The notes under the pieces were generated by a model. That model ran no database searches and was not told where the DNA came from. It saw nothing but the letters and a program-made list of their open reading frames with translations. DNA of 15,317 nt, from NCBI GenBank assembly GCA_002325785.1, contig DCSU01000046.1, forward strand, positions 2,116 through 17,432. Reading direction: 5' to 3'. Positions 14,081-15,317 of this stretch are shown here, one piece after another; the stretch's first letter is position 1; each line of letters opens with the position of its first letter. Origin of the DNA: Bacteroidales bacterium UBA1458. Its GTDB lineage: Bacteria; Bacteroidota; Bacteroidia; Bacteroidales; VadinHA17. The position numbers and the translations under genes were made by a program.

Positions 14081-15317
14081 CTAATTAACTTTGAAATCGA
14101 GCTCCGGATTATCTTCAAGCCATCCCAACAGCTCATTTGTTATGCCAGTCTTGATTGTGCGCGAGAAGAGCGGAACGGTGATTTTATCGTCGTGATCTAT
14201 TAACAGGAATTTCAGCGCTTTGTTTCCGGGATTCTCCGAGATGATTGTCTTTAGGTTCTTAATAAACTCAGGATTAATTAGTTCCGCTTTAAGTTTAATT
14301 GTTATGGAGGTGATAAGGTCATTCCTTACCTCAGAGAGAAGATGTATCTCCTTAATTCTGAGTTCAAGTTCTTCAGGGTTAAAATGTCTCCCCTGTACTT
14401 TCCCCTTCACTAAAAGCTGGTAGTCGGTGTTGAAGAAATTGCTGAACGCTACATAATCCTTATCGAACAGCAGGAATGAGAATGAGTCGGTATAGTCCTG
14501 AAGGGTAAAGCCCCCGAACGGCTTGCCGTTCTTGGTGACACCGCTTCTTGTCTCGGTGACGATTCCTGCCACGCATACTTCACGGTTTGCAAACTCGCTC
14601 AGGTTCTGCAGGTCGGCAAGGGTGGCATTGCAGAAGGTGTTAATCTCCAGACGGAAGTCGTCAAGCGGATGGGAGGAAAGATATATTCCAATCACCTGCT
14701 TCTCCTTGTTAAGCTTCTCCAGTTTTGTCCAGTCGGGGCATGGTGCCGGCTCCGGCTTCACAAGCTCAAATCCTCCGGCTTCGCCGAAGAGCGATTGCTG
14801 GCTGCTGTTGCGTATGTTCTTCACGCTGCTGCCGTAGCGTATGAGGCTCTCGAGGAAGCTCGTTCCTTTCGCGTCGGCCGAGAAGTACTGTGCCCTGGTC
14901 ATGCCTGGCAGTCCGTCGAGTGCGCCGGAGACAACCATTGCCTCAAGCATCTTCTTGTTGACGGTGTTCATGTTCACCCTCTCAGCGAGGTCATAGATGT
15001 CTTTGTAGGGGCCGTTCTTCTCCCGCTCTTCTATCAGGTGAAGGACTGCGTTCTCCCCCACGCCCTTGATGGCGCCAAGTCCGAACCTGATGTTACCGTT
15101 GCGGTTGACGGTGAACTGCAGGAGGCTCTCGTTCACATCGGGGCCCAGCACCTCCATGCCCATCCGTTTGGTCTCCTCCATCATCACGGTGATCTTCTTG
15201 ATGTCACTGATGTTGCGGCTGAGGACGGCGGCCATGAACTCTGCCGGGTAATTAGCCTTTAGGTAACCGGTCTGGTATGCTATCAGGGCGTAGCAGGTGG
15301 AGTGCGACTTATTGAAA
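14081..15317 (-). CDS. dnaE: DNA polymerase III alpha subunit, C-terminal part (5' end outside window)
   Basis: About 411 C-terminal residues of the replicative DNA polymerase catalytic subunit. The frame is open to the right edge, and residues before the first in-window Met (15235) are conserved (FNKSHSTCYALIAYQTGYLK and YPAEFMAA), so the gene enters from outside. The segment contains the end of the fingers domain, the helix-hairpin-helix region (RFGLGAIKGVGENAV, then VNKKMLEAMVVSGALDGL), and an OB-fold of about 85 residues starting REVCVAGIVTETRSGVTKNG with FTLQDYTDSFSFLLF, which binds single-stranded template. The C-terminal tail after the OB-fold (from about NDLITSITIKLK) is the tau/clamp-interaction region; no obvious clamp-binding pentapeptide was picked out. 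The polymerase active-site aspartates lie upstream of the window. It is followed by trxA and the LOG gene on the same strand. Confidence 0.97.
   Translation of the reverse strand, partial: FNKSHSTCYALIAYQTGYLKANYPAEFMAAVLSRNISDIKKITVMMEETKRMGMEVLGPDVNESLLQFTVNRNGNIRFGLGAIKGVGENAVLHLIEEREKNGPYKDIYDLAERVNMNTVNKKMLEAMVVSGALDGLPGMTRAQYFSADAKGTSFLESLIRYGSSVKNIRNSSQQSLFGEAGGFELVKPEPAPCPDWTKLEKLNKEKQVIGIYLSSHPLDDFRLEINTFCNATLADLQNLSEFANREVCVAGIVTETRSGVTKNGKPFGGFTLQDYTDSFSFLLFDKDYVAFSNFFNTDYQLLVKGKVQGRHFNPEELELRIKEIHLLSEVRNDLITSITIKLKAELINPEFIKNLKTIISENPGNKALKFLLIDHDDKITVPLFSRTIKTGITNELLGWLEDNPELDFKVN

Overview
The window looks like ordinary chromosome from a Bacteroidota (Bacteroidales-like) bacterium with moderate-to-high GC. 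Three things point there. Start codons mostly lack Shine-Dalgarno sequences. Three gene starts sit just downstream of the phylum-typical -7 promoter element TAnnTTTG. The gene content and order (mutA-mutB, recX/prmC divergent from ribD, dnaE followed by trxA, a long beta-propeller sensor) is also typical of the phylum. No rRNA, tRNA, CRISPR array, insertion sequence or prophage was seen. Family assignments come from reading motifs, not from database searches.

Left block (1-4891, + strand): the 3' part of mutA, then mutB, the two subunits of B12-dependent methylmalonyl-CoA mutase (succinate/propionate interconversion). They are followed in a tightly packed run by a lipoprotein with a single-cysteine thioredoxin fold, a DUF4190-like membrane protein and a DUF2752-like membrane protein. 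A near-textbook intrinsic terminator (10-bp stem plus seven T) lies inside the first codons of the DUF2752 gene, so the operon probably ends or is attenuated there.

Middle-left block (4872-7416): recX and prmC on the - strand, divergent from ribD across a 25-bp gap. Between the convergent DUF2752 and recX genes lie four imperfect copies of a 33-bp unit, and the outer copies supply the stop codons of both genes. The prmC promoter is so close to its ATG that the message is probably leaderless.

Central block (7436-13130, + strand): the most unusual part. A clear promoter precedes two genes 4 bp apart. The first encodes an exported TPR + two Ig-like domains + caspase-fold protease with intact His/Cys dyad. 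The second encodes a 1081-residue membrane sensor with an extracytoplasmic 14-motif propeller array, a Y_Y_Y domain, one membrane helix, a coiled coil and a cytoplasmic SpoIIE/PP2C phosphatase with its metal-binding aspartates. Together they look like a cell-envelope sensing and proteolysis unit whose output would be cytoplasmic dephosphorylation. No anti-sigma or STAS partner is in the window, so the pathway is unassigned.

Right block (13132-15317, - strand): the C-terminal part of dnaE (running off the window), trxA with its own -7 element, and a LOG-family nucleotide phosphoribohydrolase whose stop is 1 bp from the stop of the sensor-phosphatase gene.
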